Origin: Desulfobacteraceae bacterium
GTDB taxonomy: Bacteria > Desulfobacterota > DSM-4660 > Desulfatiglandales > Desulfatiglandaceae
Assembly: GCA_020349865.1 (NCBI GenBank)
Contig: CP070700.1
Span: 1,139,991 to 1,146,544 of the forward strand
Direction of reading: 5' to 3'
DNA: 6,554 nucleotides
This document shows positions 6,018 to 6,554 of the stretch, piece by piece (position 1 is the first letter of the stretch; each line of letters opens with the position of its first letter). The notes below the pieces were generated by a model, which worked only from the letters and a program-made list of their open reading frames with translations, ran no database searches and was not told where the DNA came from. The position numbers and the translations under genes are program-made.

Positions 6018-6158
6018 AAAAGAGGTCGCCTTCTCTGCCTACCCGCCATAATTCCTGGCGGGCCTGCTCAGCGCCCCTGTTCAAGGCCCAGGGGGCGTGC
6101 CACGAGCTTTGTACAATTTTTGTGATGCGGCTTTTGAAAAAGAGATCCCCATGGCCCT
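5884..6158. mobile_element. 275-bp element bounded by 34-bp inverted repeats (MITE-like or structured repeat)
   Basis: The ends at 5884-5917 and 6125-6158 are reverse complements at 33 of 34 positions (key core GGCTTTTGAAAAAGAGATC). Inside are further dyads: CCCGCCA/TGGCGGG (6042-6048 and 6056-6062, perfect 7 bp), CGCCCCTG/CAGGGGGCG (6072-6079 and 6089-6097, one bulge) and AGCCG/CGGCT (5919-5923 and 5930-5934). It is more GC-rich than the flanking DNA, which fits an insertion. I see no transposase and no clear target-site duplication. It is probably a non-autonomous element or dispersed repeat, but a cis-acting RNA structure in the MtrH-family leader is the alternative. Confidence 0.6.
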
Positions 6159-6168
6159 TCCTGCCACA

Positions 6169-6191
6169 TTTTCAAAAAGCTAAAGTGTTAC
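6169..6191 (-). repeat. GTAACA...CTTT repeat, copy 2 (diverged, inverted)
   Basis: Read on the minus strand this 23-mer, GTAACACTTTAGC-TTTTTGAAAA, matches 6458-6480 at 20 of 23 positions. It lies 10 bases outside the right end of the 275-bp element and points towards it. Confidence 0.55.
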
Positions 6192-6233
6192 AAATAAACC
6201 AGCCTTTCAAATATATGACCTTGCATCCTCTTG

Positions 6234-6280
6234 AAAATCGTCTAAAAGATGATTTTTTTAGAGAAAACAGATGATTTTCA
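6234..6280. repeat. 47-nt motif, copy B (upstream of the MtrH-family gene)
   Basis: This copy matches 2496-2542 at about 41 of 47 positions. AAAATCGTCT is at 6234-6243, and AGATGATTTT at 6247-6256 and again at 6269-6278, so the 22-base offset is kept. Nearly all differences fall in the linker between the second and third arms. The remainder of 6281-6457 shows no gene. Confidence 0.7.
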
Positions 6281-6457
6281 AATACCCCACTACTCCGTGT
6301 GGATTAGAACGAATGGCAGCTTGGCATTAATTCCTTAAAGGGATGATTCAAAGACAAGTCCTAATGTGGCGGGTTCTTTACTTCAGATTGTTCCAAAGTT
6401 TTTTGAGGTCAGGTTAAGAAGGGGCCGGGGGCAAGATAGGCTTGATCAAAAATAATC

Positions 6458-6534
6458 GTAACAGTTTAGCGCTTTGAAAATAGTGCAAAAAGGAGATAAT
6501 ACAATGATGAGATTAAAAAGCGCTAAAATGTTAC
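6458..6534. repeat. 77-bp unit bounded by facing GTAACA...GCGCTTT repeats (copies 3 and 4)
   Basis: Copy 3 (6458-6475) and copy 4 (6517-6534, inverted) match at 17 of 18 positions, with GTAAC at both outer ends. The 41-base centre holds AGGAGAT followed by ATG-ATG, opening an 11-codon frame (6504-6539) that reads MMRLKSAKMLP through copy 4. It could be a miniature element, the end of an insertion sequence lying mostly outside the window, or a leader hairpin for a rightward gene. Confidence 0.5.
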
Positions 6535-6554
6535 CCTAAACGAGCGAAACAAAC

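Noticed and set aside
5977..6171. Minus-strand frame open for 64 codons across the right half of the inverted-repeat element
   Set aside because: It has no ATG and no ribosome site and lies inside the repeat element, so it is not credible as a gene.
5778..6554. Cobalamin riboswitch or sigma-54 promoter upstream of the cluster
   Set aside because: I found no B12-box-like sequence, and the nearest TGGCAC (around 6106) lacks a matching -12 element at the right spacing.

Overview
The window carries a minus-strand cluster for cobamide (vitamin B12-type) methyl transfer, of the kind found in strict anaerobes such as acetogens and sulfate-reducing Desulfobacterota. I lean towards a Desulfobacterota-like bacterium, because the flavoprotein, the MtrH-family protein and the repeat-rich, AT-rich spacers fit that style. 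This is inferred from gene content only; no marker gene is present.

Layout in transcription order (right to left): a 777-bp gene-free region (5778-6554) full of repeats; an MtrH-family methyl-corrinoid:pterin methyltransferase (5777-4785); a 649-residue iron-sulfur flavoprotein joining a NuoF-type [4Fe-4S] domain to a GltD/NfnB-like core (4649-2700, GTG start); a 393-bp spacer with a second set of the same repeats and terminator-like hairpins (2307-2699); a UroD/MtaA-family zinc methyltransferase (2306-1227); its corrinoid protein (1192-521, start corrected to the ATG with a strong RBS); a 308-bp spacer with nested CAACAGG dyads (213-520); and the first 70 codons of a RACo-type corrinoid activator with an N-terminal [2Fe-2S] domain (212 to the window edge).

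Proposed joint function (inference): the UroD-family enzyme and the corrinoid protein take a methyl group from an unidentified substrate. The MtrH-family enzyme passes it to tetrahydrofolate or a similar pterin for oxidation or acetyl-CoA synthesis. The RACo-like protein rescues corrinoid that has oxidised to Co(II), and the flavoprotein may supply its electrons. No MttB, MtbB, MtmB or MtaB-type substrate methyltransferase is in the window, so the methyl donor is unknown.

The non-coding DNA is unusually structured. A 47-nt motif occurs upstream of both methyltransferase genes, an 18-23-nt GTAACA...GCGCTTT-type repeat occurs four times, and a roughly 275-bp element bounded by 34-bp inverted repeats (33/34 identical) lies upstream of the MtrH-family gene.
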